DNA of 11,648 nt. Source: Flavobacterium sp. Its GTDB lineage: Bacteria > Bacteroidota > Bacteroidia > Flavobacteriales > Flavobacteriaceae. Location of the stretch: assembly GCA_018062725.1 (NCBI GenBank), contig JAGORP010000069.1:1-11648 (forward strand). Direction: 5' to 3'. The notes under the pieces are model-generated. The model was not told the origin of the DNA. It ran no database searches and worked only from the letters and a program-made list of their open reading frames with translations. Made by a program: the position numbers and the translations under genes. Below are positions 1 through 6,301 of the stretch, piece after piece; within the stretch, counting starts at the first letter, position 1, and the number at the start of each line of letters is the position of its first letter.

Positions 1-763
1 TTGTGTAACCACCCATTGCACCACCAAGAGCTTTTCCAAGTGTTCCTGTGATGATATCTACTCTTCCCATTACACCTTTAGCTTCTAATGTACCTTTTCC
101 TGTAGCACCTATGAAACCAGCTGCGTGACATTCGTCTACCATTACTAAAGCATCATATTTATCCGCTAAGTCGCAAATTTTATCTAATGGCGCTACTAAT
201 CCGTCCATAGAGAAAACACCGTCAGTTACGATTAATTTAAAACGATGACCTGCTTCAGTTGCTTTGACTAACTGTTGCTCTAAGTCTTCCATATTGTTAT
301 TTTCATAACGATAACGTGCTGCTTTACACAAACGAACCCCGTCGATAATGGAAGCATGATTTAAACTATCAGAAATAATGCAGTCTTCTTCTCCTAGTAA
401 AGGTTCGAAAACGCCACCATTGGCATCAAAAGCGGCTGCGTATAAAATGGTGTCTTCTGTTCCGTAGAAATTTGCGATTTTTTGTTCTAATTCTTTGTGA
501 ATATCTTGTGTTCCACAAATAAAACGTACTGATGACATTCCGAAACCATGAGAATCCAAAGCATCTTTTGCTGCTTGAACCACTTCTGGATGTGAGGGAA
601 GTCCTAAATAATTATTGGCACAAAAATTTAAAACTGTTTCACCGGTCGAAATCGTAATTTCTGCTCCTTGAGGTGAAGTTATAATGCGTTCTTTTTTAAA
701 TAATCCGTTTTCTTGAATCGTATTTAATTCGTTTTGTAGATGTTGTTGGATTTTTCCGTACAT
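1..763 (-). CDS. kbl: Glycine C-acetyltransferase (2-amino-3-ketobutyrate CoA ligase), 3' part cut off by the window edge
   Basis: This PLP-dependent enzyme of the alpha-oxoamine synthase family interconverts 2-amino-3-ketobutyrate plus CoA and glycine plus acetyl-CoA, the second step of threonine breakdown, in the cytosol. I translated the minus strand from the ATG at 763-761; 254 codons are visible. The start [13 protein letters not shown] fits the family. The motif VDECHAAGF holds Asp210 and His213, expected to contact the PLP ring, and [10 protein letters not shown] holds Lys244, the PLP Schiff-base lysine; these numbers match the E. coli enzyme as I remember it. About 140 C-terminal residues are missing because the window ends, not because the gene is broken. 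It begins 31 nt after the stop of the helicase-nuclease gene on the same strand, so cotranscription is likely although the functions are unrelated. Identification is firm; 8-amino-7-oxononanoate synthase is a relative but fits the motifs less well. Confidence 0.95.
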   Translation of the reverse strand, partial: MYGKIQQHLQNELNTIQENGLFKKERIITSPQGAEITISTGETVLNFCANNYLGLPSHPEVVQAAKDALDSHGFGMSSVRFICGTQDIHKELEQKIANFYGTEDTILYAAAFDANGGVFEPLLGEEDCIISDSLNHASIIDGVRLCKAARYRYENNNMEDLEQQLVKATEAGHRFKLIVTDGVFSMDGLVAPLDKICDLADKYDALVMVDECHAAGFIGATGKGTLEAKGVMGRVDIITGTLGKALGGAMGGYT

Positions 764-787
764 ATTATTGTTGTTTGTTGTTATTAG
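764..787 (-). promoter_or_regulatory. Unstructured ACAAC-rich leader of kbl
   Basis: On the minus strand the bases before the kbl ATG read CTAATAACAACAAACAACAA and then TAAT. There is no Shine-Dalgarno sequence. Leaders free of G and of secondary structure are usual in Bacteroidetes, whose ribosomes rely little on the anti-SD. I infer a ribosome landing site that keeps kbl translated within the polycistronic message. A similar leader precedes the PurF-like gene. Confidence 0.45.
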
Positions 788-794
788 TTTATGG

Positions 795-3700
795 TTACAA
801 AGTTACTATTTCTATACTTTCACCTATGTATATTAATACTTTTTTTGCAACCGTGTACTTCATTTCTTGCAAAGCCAATTCATATTCTTCTAATTGTGCT
901 TTGTGTTTATTGTGTTTTTCTCCTGTTTTATAATCTAACAAATAGGCCATATTATCTTTAATTACAACTCTATCTGGTTTTATATTTTTAAATGCTTTTT
1001 TAATGATATTCTGCTCGTTGAATACTTTTGCATCCGCATCAAAAAACAGAATCAATTCTTCATGAAGCACAATTTTCGTTATCGTTTCCTTAAAAATTTG
1101 ATATTGAGAAAACGTAATCAATCCCAATTCGGTTGCTTTTTGAATGGATAAATCCACATCTCCTATCGTATGAATAAACGCCATTATTTCATGCAAAATA
1201 TTTCCAAAATTAATCGCATCTTGTTGCACAGTTCCCCACATTAAGGCTTCGCGTTGTGCAATTTTGATGTTTTTTGGATTTAATTTATGCGTTACAATAC
1301 CAATTTGATTGTTTTTTCCATCGTGCGCTTTGTTGGTTGAAATTCGGGCTTGATTTCCGAATTCGTATTCCAATTTTGTATCTTCATATTTGCCTGAATT
1401 CTGCAAAAATTCAATAAAATAGTACGATAAATTATTAGTAACCAAATCGCCTTTTTTGGTCAATAATTTATTTGAAATTACATACAATTGTTCTTCAGCT
1501 CTAGTTAATGCTACGTACAAAACGTTTATGGTATCTAAAACTTCTTCTTGATTTTTGATTTGAAAAATGGTTTTGGCTTCGTTTCCGTAACTTTCTACTT
1601 CTTTTTTGTTATTGATTAACGCTTTTGGTAAATCAATGTTTGAATCTTCAAGCGGAATCCATAATTTGTCTTTAATTTTTCTCGAAAAATCTTCTTCGGC
1701 AAACGGAAAAATGACCACAGGAAATTCCAATCCTTTTGATTTATGAATCGTCATGATACGAACGGCATTGGTACCTTCTGGTGATGGAATACTTTTTTGG
1801 TAGCCAATTTTGTCCCAATACTCCAAGAAATCAGCAATACTCGATTGCACTTTTACATCTTTCTCTAAAACTAAATCCAAAAAATACTGCAAATAAGAAG
1901 TATTCACTTTGTCATTCAAAAAAGTCGCTATTAAAATTTCGACAGCTTCATACAAGGATTTTTTCTTGCAATTTTTGAACGAAATTTCAATTCCGATAGT
2001 TTTCAAAAAGGATTCTAATTCTTCCGCGTTTTTATCTTTTGCAGCTACAATAAAATCATGAATTGCTACTTCCGATTGCAAATATTTCGCAATAAAATAC
2101 AAGAAATAGACTTTTGATTCGTCGTCTTTTGGATTTTTTAAATAACGAAGCAACGCAATCAACAACTTCACTTCGGTCGCATTTTGAATCAATAACGTTT
2201 CCGAAGATAAAATCGGAACGCTGTTTTCGGTTAAGAAATTCGCTAATTTAATCCCTGGTGCTTTTGTTCGCGTAAGCAAAACGATGTCTTTGTATTCAAA
2301 ACCGTTGGCGATACATTTTTCAATGGTTCTTAACGTTTGATTCAAGTAAAATCTATCTTTTACTGAAATCGAATCGTTGTCCGAATCAAAACCTTCGACT
2401 TCGGTTTCGTCTTCTGGCACTTCAATGAACGACAAATTCACATAACCTCCGTTTTTGGAATTGATTTCTTGATGCGAAAGGTTTTCGTATAAGTTTTTAT
2501 AATCTGGATTTTCAAATTTATCCGATAATTGCTTGAAAAACGCATTATTAAACTGAATCACTTCGCTGTAACTTCGGTAATTCGTTCCTAAACGAAGCGT
2601 TTCTTTGTCTTTATTAGAAAACGGATTGTGCTTTTTGTCTTCTTTCGCTAAATCAATAAATTGTTCGGCTTTTCCACCACGCCAACGGTAAATCGCTTGT
2701 TTTGGATCACCAACCAACATCAAAGTTCCTTGCTGACCAAAATCGTCTTGACCTGATAAGGCGTTATCGATTAACGGAATCAAATTTTGCCATTGCATCA
2801 CCGAAGTATCCTGAAATTCATCGATAAAATAATGGCGGTATTTTTCTCCCAAACGCTCATAAATAAAAGGCGCTGGTTGGTTTTGAATTTCGTTGTGAAT
2901 AATTTTATTGAAATCGGAAATCGAAACTAAATTTTGTTCTTCCTGAATTTGTTTGAATTCCTGATAAATCGTGTTTAGTAACGAAAGCGGATTTAAGTTT
3001 TGCAGAAAAGCTTCGTACATTGAAATTTTTCCCACTTTTTCATTGATTGCAATAACCGAAATTAAAATTTCGGAAGCATTTTCATCAATAAAATCTTTAT
3101 CAGATTGTGGAATTGCCTTTGAATATGATGGTTTTGTTCCGTCTAAATAGTCAATTATTGTGTCATTAATTGCAAATTTATCTGCTACAACTTTACCTAA
3201 ATGATTGGTTACATAGCTTGAATAAAACGATTTTCGAGAAACGCCATTTGTATCAATTCTATCCAAAACGGTTTGAGCAATTGCTTTACAATCTGATTTT
3301 AACTGTTTAATTTCTTCCTGCAATTTCTTTTTGATGACACCAAAATCGTCCAAACTCTTATCGGACATTTCTTTGATTTCTTCCGAATTGTTTTCGTTGG
3401 TAATCAGTTGGGCAACCTTTAATAATTCGGCAGAAATATCCCAGTTTTTATCGTCGTCGGTTTTTTCTTTTGAAAATTCGATTAGTAATTTGGTCAGATT
3501 TACATCATCGCCCGCTTTGGAAATCACCAAATCAATTGCTTCTTGTAACAAAGAATCGGTTTCCAATGAAACTTCAAAATTGGGTGGTAAATTCAAATCT
3601 TGAGCAAAAGTTCGGATAACTTTGTGCGTGAATTTATCAATCGTAGAAATATCAAACGCCGCATAATTGTGAATGATATTCTTAATAATTGCTTTCGATT

Positions 3701-4013
3701 TATCTTTTAAAGTAGCGATACTCAACTTGGTTTCCGAAGCAACATCTTTTAACAATTCCATTGCTTTATCGGAAGTTGTATCAATGGAAAACTCGTACAA
3801 ACTGGAAACAATTCGGCTTTTCATTTCTTCCACCGCTTTGTTGGTAAATGTAATGGCAAGAATTTTTCGATAGGCATCATCATTAGTCGCCAAAAAAAGA
3901 ATTTTTAAATATTCTTTCGTTAGCGTATATGTTTTTCCTGAACCAGCCGAAGCATCGTATATGGTAAAAGCGGTTGTTTTCAAAAGTGAATTTTTTATTG
4001 GTTTAAAGTCCAA
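795..4013 (-). CDS. UvrD-family helicase with C-terminal RecB-type nuclease domain (AddA/RecB-like)
   Basis: A superfamily 1A helicase-nuclease expected to process double-strand DNA ends for recombination, as AddA or RecB does. In 1072 residues: Walker A ASAGSGKT (21-28), motif Ia ITFTNKA (54-60), DExx box IDEFQDTS (397-404), motif [17 protein letters not shown] (434-447), motif IV GTNYRS (476-481), motif V with [11 protein letters not shown] (755-765) and motif [11 protein letters not shown] (832-840). The C-terminal nuclease keeps His941 in GNILHEIM, Asp1014 in KPDRVV, Asp1027 and Lys1029 in LDYKTG, and QLEEY (1040-1044), so it should be active. The first possible start is TTG at 4013; a second TTG lies at 3983. 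No ATG occurs before Met64, which is beyond Walker A, so a non-ATG start is needed. The TTG at 4013 lies inside the end of the esterase gene (19-nt overlap), which suggests translational coupling. No AddB- or RecC-like partner lies in the window. Family is certain; the exact complex is not. Confidence 0.94.
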   Translation of the reverse strand: MDFKPIKNSLLKTTAFTIYDASAGSGKTYTLTKEYLKILFLATNDDAYRKILAITFTNKAVEEMKSRIVSSLYEFSIDTTSDKAMELLKDVASETKLSIATLKDKSKAIIKNIIHNYAAFDISTIDKFTHKVIRTFAQDLNLPPNFEVSLETDSLLQEAIDLVISKAGDDVNLTKLLIEFSKEKTDDDKNWDISAELLKVAQLITNENNSEEIKEMSDKSLDDFGVIKKKLQEEIKQLKSDCKAIAQTVLDRIDTNGVSRKSFYSSYVTNHLGKVVADKFAINDTIIDYLDGTKPSYSKAIPQSDKDFIDENASEILISVIAINEKVGKISMYEAFLQNLNPLSLLNTIYQEFKQIQEEQNLVSISDFNKIIHNEIQNQPAPFIYERLGEKYRHYFIDEFQDTSVMQWQNLIPLIDNALSGQDDFGQQGTLMLVGDPKQAIYRWRGGKAEQFIDLAKEDKKHNPFSNKDKETLRLGTNYRSYSEVIQFNNAFFKQLSDKFENPDYKNLYENLSHQEINSKNGGYVNLSFIEVPEDETEVEGFDSDNDSISVKDRFYLNQTLRTIEKCIANGFEYKDIVLLTRTKAPGIKLANFLTENSVPILSSETLLIQNATEVKLLIALLRYLKNPKDDESKVYFLYFIAKYLQSEVAIHDFIVAAKDKNAEELESFLKTIGIEISFKNCKKKSLYEAVEILIATFLNDKVNTSYLQYFLDLVLEKDVKVQSSIADFLEYWDKIGYQKSIPSPEGTNAVRIMTIHKSKGLEFPVVIFPFAEEDFSRKIKDKLWIPLEDSNIDLPKALINNKKEVESYGNEAKTIFQIKNQEEVLDTINVLYVALTRAEEQLYVISNKLLTKKGDLVTNNLSYYFIEFLQNSGKYEDTKLEYEFGNQARISTNKAHDGKNNQIGIVTHKLNPKNIKIAQREALMWGTVQQDAINFGNILHEIMAFIHTIGDVDLSIQKATELGLITFSQYQIFKETITKIVLHEELILFFDADAKVFNEQNIIKKAFKNIKPDRVVIKDNMAYLLDYKTGEKHNKHKAQLEEYELALQEMKYTVAKKVLIYIGESIEIVTL

Positions 4014-4807
4014 ATGATTGCTTTTTCTTTGGTTGCTCTAAAAATGGTTGAATGTTCTTCGTTTGGTTCATCGGAATAATTCCATTTTACAGTTGATGGG
4101 TTTTCGTTTTTCAAAATGGTGTTCAGTTGCTTGGTGTTTGGTGAAATATCTTCGGCTTTGGAACCTGCAAACCAAAATATTTTCTGATTTTTAGGAAATT
4201 TTGCCAAGTACTGTTTTGCCGTTTTTACCAAATATTGATTGTTCCACCACAACGAAGGATCGAAGGCAATGTAAAAATCAAACATTTCAGGCGTTAGCAA
4301 AAAAGTTTCGGTAACAAAAAGTCCTGAAAGCGATTCTCCGATTATTCCTTTAACGCTTGATGTTCTATATTTTTTGTTTATTTCAGGGAAAAGTTCTTCT
4401 TTAATAAATGCTCTAAATTGTTCCGAACCTCCAACTTCAGGAGCAATTTCTTTGTCTTTTTCAACGGTTGTAAAACCTGATAAATCTTTTCGGCGTTGTG
4501 TGTTTTCGATACCAACCAAAATGATGGGTTTAATCTTGTTCTGTTTGATAAGTTCCGCTAAAGTGTTTGCAATGTGCGGAAAATCTTCTCTAATGCCACC
4601 ATCTGCCATGTACATAACGGGTAACGAATCGGTAGCAGTTTTATAGTTTTCGGGAGTCCACACATTAATTATTCGAGCTTCATTCACTTGTTTGGATTGA
4701 ATGGTAAAGGTTTCGTGCTTTGGAATTGAATCAACAGGTTGTGATGTTTTTGAACAGCTTGTGATGAATAGAGCTATAAAAAATAAGTTGAAGTAAATTG
4801 ATTTCAT
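3995..4807 (-). CDS. Putative lipoprotein esterase of the esterase D / enterochelin-esterase-like alpha/beta hydrolase family
   Basis: A 270-residue secreted alpha/beta hydrolase. The N-terminus MKSIYFNLFFIALFITSC is a lipoprotein signal with a lipobox ending at Cys18, so the mature protein is probably anchored to a membrane facing the periplasm or the surface. The nucleophile elbow is GESLSG with Ser159; His252 in NEEHSTIF is the likely catalytic histidine. The early strand LPVMYMADGG (62-71) and the ILVGIEN segment (96-102) are typical of the Fes/esterase D fold (PF00756). The acid residue cannot be fixed by eye; the SKAED stretch (216-220) is a candidate. Such enzymes cleave acyl or siderophore esters, and the substrate here is unknown. 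It is the first gene of the minus-strand cluster, diverges from sodA, and its last codons overlap the helicase-nuclease start. Nothing links it biochemically to that gene, so the overlap may reflect genome compaction. Confidence 0.85.
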   Translation of the reverse strand: MKSIYFNLFFIALFITSCSKTSQPVDSIPKHETFTIQSKQVNEARIINVWTPENYKTATDSLPVMYMADGGIREDFPHIANTLAELIKQNKIKPIILVGIENTQRRKDLSGFTTVEKDKEIAPEVGGSEQFRAFIKEELFPEINKKYRTSSVKGIIGESLSGLFVTETFLLTPEMFDFYIAFDPSLWWNNQYLVKTAKQYLAKFPKNQKIFWFAGSKAEDISPNTKQLNTILKNENPSTVKWNYSDEPNEEHSTIFRATKEKAIIWTLNQ

Positions 4808-4893
4808 AAGGTTTTGCTTTTTAATTTTCTGAAAACGAGTATGTTCAAATGTTATATTTATCTTAATAATAGTGGTATAGAAACTATCTATTT

Positions 4894-4922
4894 TTGATTC
4901 CGAAGTTTAATTTGTAAATTTG
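4894..4922 (+). promoter_or_regulatory. Bacteroidetes-type promoter of sodA
   Basis: TTG at 4894-4896 and TAAATTTG at 4915-4922 match the Flavobacterium consensus TTG / TAnnTTTG with 18 nt between the boxes. Transcription would start a few bases after 4922 and give a leader of roughly 25-30 nt before the ATG at 4956. An overlapping TATTTTTG (4889-4896) could act as a second -7 box, but I see no good -33 for it. Confidence 0.7.
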
Positions 4923-4955
4923 GTGAAAATATTACTAATCTAAAAATAAAATATT

Positions 4956-5561
4956 ATGGCTTTTGAATTACCACAATTACCTTATGCATACGATGCATTA
5001 GAACCACATATTGATGCTAGAACAATGGAAATTCACCATTCTAAGCACCATAATGCTTACGTTACGAATCTAAACGCAGCAATCGCTGGAACAGATTTAG
5101 AAGGAAAATCTATCGAAGATTTGATGAAAAATATAGACATGAACAATATGGCAGTTCGTAACAATGGTGGTGGACATTATAATCACACTATGTTCTGGGA
5201 AATCATGTCGCCAAATGGTGGTGGTTTACCAACAGGTGAATTAGCTACTGCTATTGACGTTGCATTTGGTTCATTTGACGCTTTTAAAGCAGAATTTTCA
5301 AAAGCGGGTGCTACACGTTTTGGTTCAGGATGGGCTTGGTTATGTGTGAAAGACGGAAAATTAGAAGTTTGTTCTACTCTAAACCAAGACAACCCAATAA
5401 TGCCAGGTGTTGCTTGTGGCGGACAACCAATTTTAGGAATGGATGTATGGGAACATGCTTACTATTTACATTATCAAAACAGACGTCCTGATTATATGGA
5501 AGCATTTTTTAATGTAATTAACTGGACAGAAGTAGCAAAACGCTTTGCTGCAGCAAAATAA
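4956..5561 (+). CDS. sodA: Superoxide dismutase, Fe/Mn family, Mn-type signature
   Basis: Converts superoxide to hydrogen peroxide and oxygen in the cytosol; there is no signal peptide. The 201 residues are the normal length. Metal ligands by family alignment are His27 (MEIHHSKHH), His77 (GHYNHTMFW), Asp163 and His167 ([10 protein letters not shown]). Mn-type rather than Fe-type is suggested by Gly73, four residues before the second histidine ligand, where Fe-SODs carry Gln, and by Gln144 in TLNQDNP. Some Bacteroidetes enzymes use either metal, so metal choice is an inference. The ATG follows an A-rich leader (CTAAAAATAAAATATT) and no Shine-Dalgarno. The gene is monocistronic: its own promoter lies upstream, a strong terminator lies 18 nt after the stop, and both neighbours are on the other strand. 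Confidence 0.98.
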   Translation: MAFELPQLPYAYDALEPHIDARTMEIHHSKHHNAYVTNLNAAIAGTDLEGKSIEDLMKNIDMNNMAVRNNGGGHYNHTMFWEIMSPNGGGLPTGELATAIDVAFGSFDAFKAEFSKAGATRFGSGWAWLCVKDGKLEVCSTLNQDNPIMPGVACGGQPILGMDVWEHAYYLHYQNRRPDYMEAFFNVINWTEVAKRFAAAK

Positions 5562-5579
5562 TTAAAAAACAGTTTAATA

Positions 5580-5617
5580 AAAAAGCCGAAGAGTATGGCG
5601 ACTCTTCGGCTTTTTCT
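5580..5617 (+). terminator. Intrinsic terminator after sodA, probably bidirectional
   Basis: A 15-bp perfect stem, 5580-5594 with 5601-5615 (core GCCGAAGAGT / ACTCTTCGGC), a 6-nt loop ATGGCG, and runs of A before and T after. The plus strand ends in TTTTT then C; the minus strand reads out into TTTTTTATT. It should therefore stop sodA transcripts and also any minus-strand transcripts coming through the repeat array. Confidence 0.92.
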
Positions 5618-5640
5618 ATTTTCCCAAATTTATTAAAATT

Positions 5641-5785
5641 AAAAAGGCAAACTAATTAACCTTTTTTAACTTAAATACACCATAAAATTAAACCTACTAA
5701 ATTTTTGGTAATGCTAATGTATAACGACCTATCAAAAAATTGCAAAAAAATTGATGAAGTACATAAAAATTCGATGAAAGTCGTT
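5641..5785 (-). ncRNA. Candidate RNA unit 1 (most diverged from units 2 and 3)
   Basis: On the minus strand this has AACGACTTTCATCG, TTTTTATGTACTTCA, an AT-rich middle, then a core hairpin with stem AAAATT / AATTTT at 5704-5699 and 5690-5685 around a loop containing TAGTAGGTT. An inverted repeat ATAACGAC (5721-5728) / GTCGTTAT (5780-5787) could close the 5' half into a long hairpin. The terminator is weak: AAAAAGG (5641-5647) opposite CCTTTTT (5660-5666) with a 12-nt loop. Expression is unproven, and this copy may be decaying. Confidence 0.45.
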
Positions 5786-5824
5786 ATTTGTGTTGTTTTA
5801 ACTAAAAATTAATAAATTTAAAAC

Positions 5825-5856
5825 AAAAAAAGGGTGAAATTTCTTTCACCCTTTTT
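5825..5856 (-). terminator. Intrinsic terminator of RNA unit 2
   Basis: On the minus strand, AAAAAGGGTGAAA pairs with TTTCACCCTTTTT (13 bp) around the loop GAAA, a GNRA-type tetraloop, followed by a tract of seven T (5831-5825) overlapping the stem end. Read on the plus strand, the loop would be TTTC and the T tract five bases followed by GCCCC, so the minus direction is favoured. Confidence 0.75.
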
Positions 5857-5974
5857 GCCCCAAATCTACCATAAAACTTAACCTACTAATTTTTTGGTAA
5901 TACTAAAGTATTATAAAAAAAATTTACATTATAAAATAATTGTTGAAGTACATAAAAACCCGATGAAAGTCGTT
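5825..5974 (-). ncRNA. Candidate RNA unit 2 (intact)
   Basis: Minus-strand order: AACGACTTTCATCGGG (5974-5959), TTTTTATGTACTTCAACAAT, a small hairpin around ATTATTTTATAAT, a short hairpin ATACTTTAGTAT (5911-5900), a core hairpin closed by ACC / GGT with the conserved loop TTAGTAGGTT, then GGGGC and a strong terminator ending in seven U. The unit is about 150 nt, the usual size of a bacterial small RNA. I find no clear TTG / TAnnTTTG promoter, so it might be read through from the PurF-like gene or use an atypical promoter. Confidence 0.5.
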
Positions 5975-6004
5975 TTGAGATGACTTTTAGTAAAAAATTG
6001 AAAT

Positions 6005-6036
6005 AAAAAAAAGGCGAAATTTCTTTCACCCTTTTT
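6005..6036 (-). terminator. Intrinsic terminator of RNA unit 3
   Basis: The minus strand reads AAAAAGGGTGAAA, loop GAAA, then TTTCGCC and eight T (6012-6005). Two bases differ from the unit 2 stem, but both leave G-U wobbles on the minus strand (U-G and G-U). On the plus strand the same changes would give C-A and A-C mismatches. This is direct sequence support for minus-strand transcription. Confidence 0.75.
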
Positions 6037-6146
6037 GCCCCAAATTTACCATAAAACTTAACCTACTAATTTTTTGGTAATACTAAAGTATAGCTACATT
6101 ATTTAAAACCACAATAAAATTGTTGAACAACCCAAATTATCGATAA
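6005..6146 (-). ncRNA. Candidate RNA unit 3 (intact core, diverged 5' block)
   Basis: The core and terminator are nearly identical to unit 2, but the 5' half has changed: the block reads TTTTATCG rather than TTTCATCG, and TTGTTCAACAA replaces the TATGTACTTCAACAA region. The palindrome TTGTTCAACAA and the hairpin ACAAT-TTT-ATTGT occupy the place of the unit 2 small hairpin. The spacing of 79 nt between CCTACTA and the CGAT block is unchanged. Conserved spacing with changed sequence suggests structure rather than a simple recent duplication. Confidence 0.5.
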
Positions 6147-6195
6147 AATGCACTTTTTCAGAACAATACAGTTTATTTTATACAATTTTTAAAAA

Positions 6196-6292
6196 GGTTT
6201 TAATATGTTTTATTAAAACTTAACCTACTAATTTACATATAGAATTTTGTAATTCTTTAAAAAATTGCCATATGGAATAAAAACCGATGAAA
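6196..6292 (-). ncRNA. Candidate RNA unit 4 (shortened, next to the PurF-like stop codon)
   Basis: This keeps TTTCATCGGTTTTTAT and the TTAGTAGGTTAAGTTTTA core, but the distance between CCTACTA and CGATGAAA is 62 rather than 79 nt, as if about 17 nt were lost. It shares GCAATTTTTT with unit 1. Just before the core it has AGAATT-ACAA-AATTCT (6256-6241) where units 2 and 3 have ATACTTTAGTAT. The core is followed by a different 9-bp stem, GTTTTAATA (6219-6211) with TATTAAAAC (6205-6197), then CCTTTTT. It begins about 10 nt after the PurF-like stop and so could be part of that gene's 3' UTR. Confidence 0.4.
6197..6219 (-). terminator. AT-rich hairpin, possible terminator for the PurF-like gene or RNA unit 4
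   Basis: A perfect 9-bp stem, GTTTTAATA / TATTAAAAC, with a 5-nt loop AAACA is followed on the minus strand by CCTTTTTAAAA. The stem has a single G-C pair, so termination may be weak and the stronger hairpins of units 3 and 2 may serve as backups. Confidence 0.4.
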
Positions 6293-6301
6293 TACTTATT
6301 T

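Larger units (their letters stand above)
5641..6292 (-). repeat. Array of four divergent tandem units (candidate structured RNA genes) in the sodA / PurF-like intergenic gap
   Basis: This fills most of the 740-nt non-coding gap between two convergent genes. Four units lie head to tail: 5641-5785, 5825-5974, 6005-6146 and 6196-6292. All contain AACCTACTAA on the plus strand. Three carry a CGATGAAA-type block (degenerate CGATAAAA in the third) exactly 79 nt from CCTACTA; the fourth carries it at 62 nt. Units 2 and 3 have a 180-bp period and differ at only 3 of 80 positions between 5831-5910 and 6011-6090. Read on the minus strand, each unit is a 5' block, variable AT-rich hairpins, a hairpin with the loop TTAGTAGGTT, and a terminator-like hairpin. 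No protein-coding content is convincing. I do not recognise a named family; a dispersed intergenic repeat is the main alternative. Confidence 0.75.

Noticed and set aside
3331..3603. Plus-strand reading frames opposite the helicase-nuclease gene
   Set aside because: They are antisense shadows of a clearly coding gene and show no motif, start context or promoter.
5804..5826. Promoter for RNA unit 1 (TTG then TAATTTTT on the minus strand)
   Set aside because: The spacing is only about 12 nt and the -7 box lacks the final G, so it does not fit the consensus.
5837..5873. Tiny minus-strand reading frames in the array, e.g. MVDLGQKG in unit 2 and MVNLGQKG in unit 3, and MYFNNYFIM-like frames further 5'
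   Set aside because: They end inside the terminator stem or vary freely, unit 1 has a different frame and unit 4 lacks the ATG, so coding is not conserved.
5641..6292. CRISPR array
   Set aside because: Units are about 150-180 nt with conserved parts longer than the variable parts and spacers that are not unique inserts; no cas genes are present.
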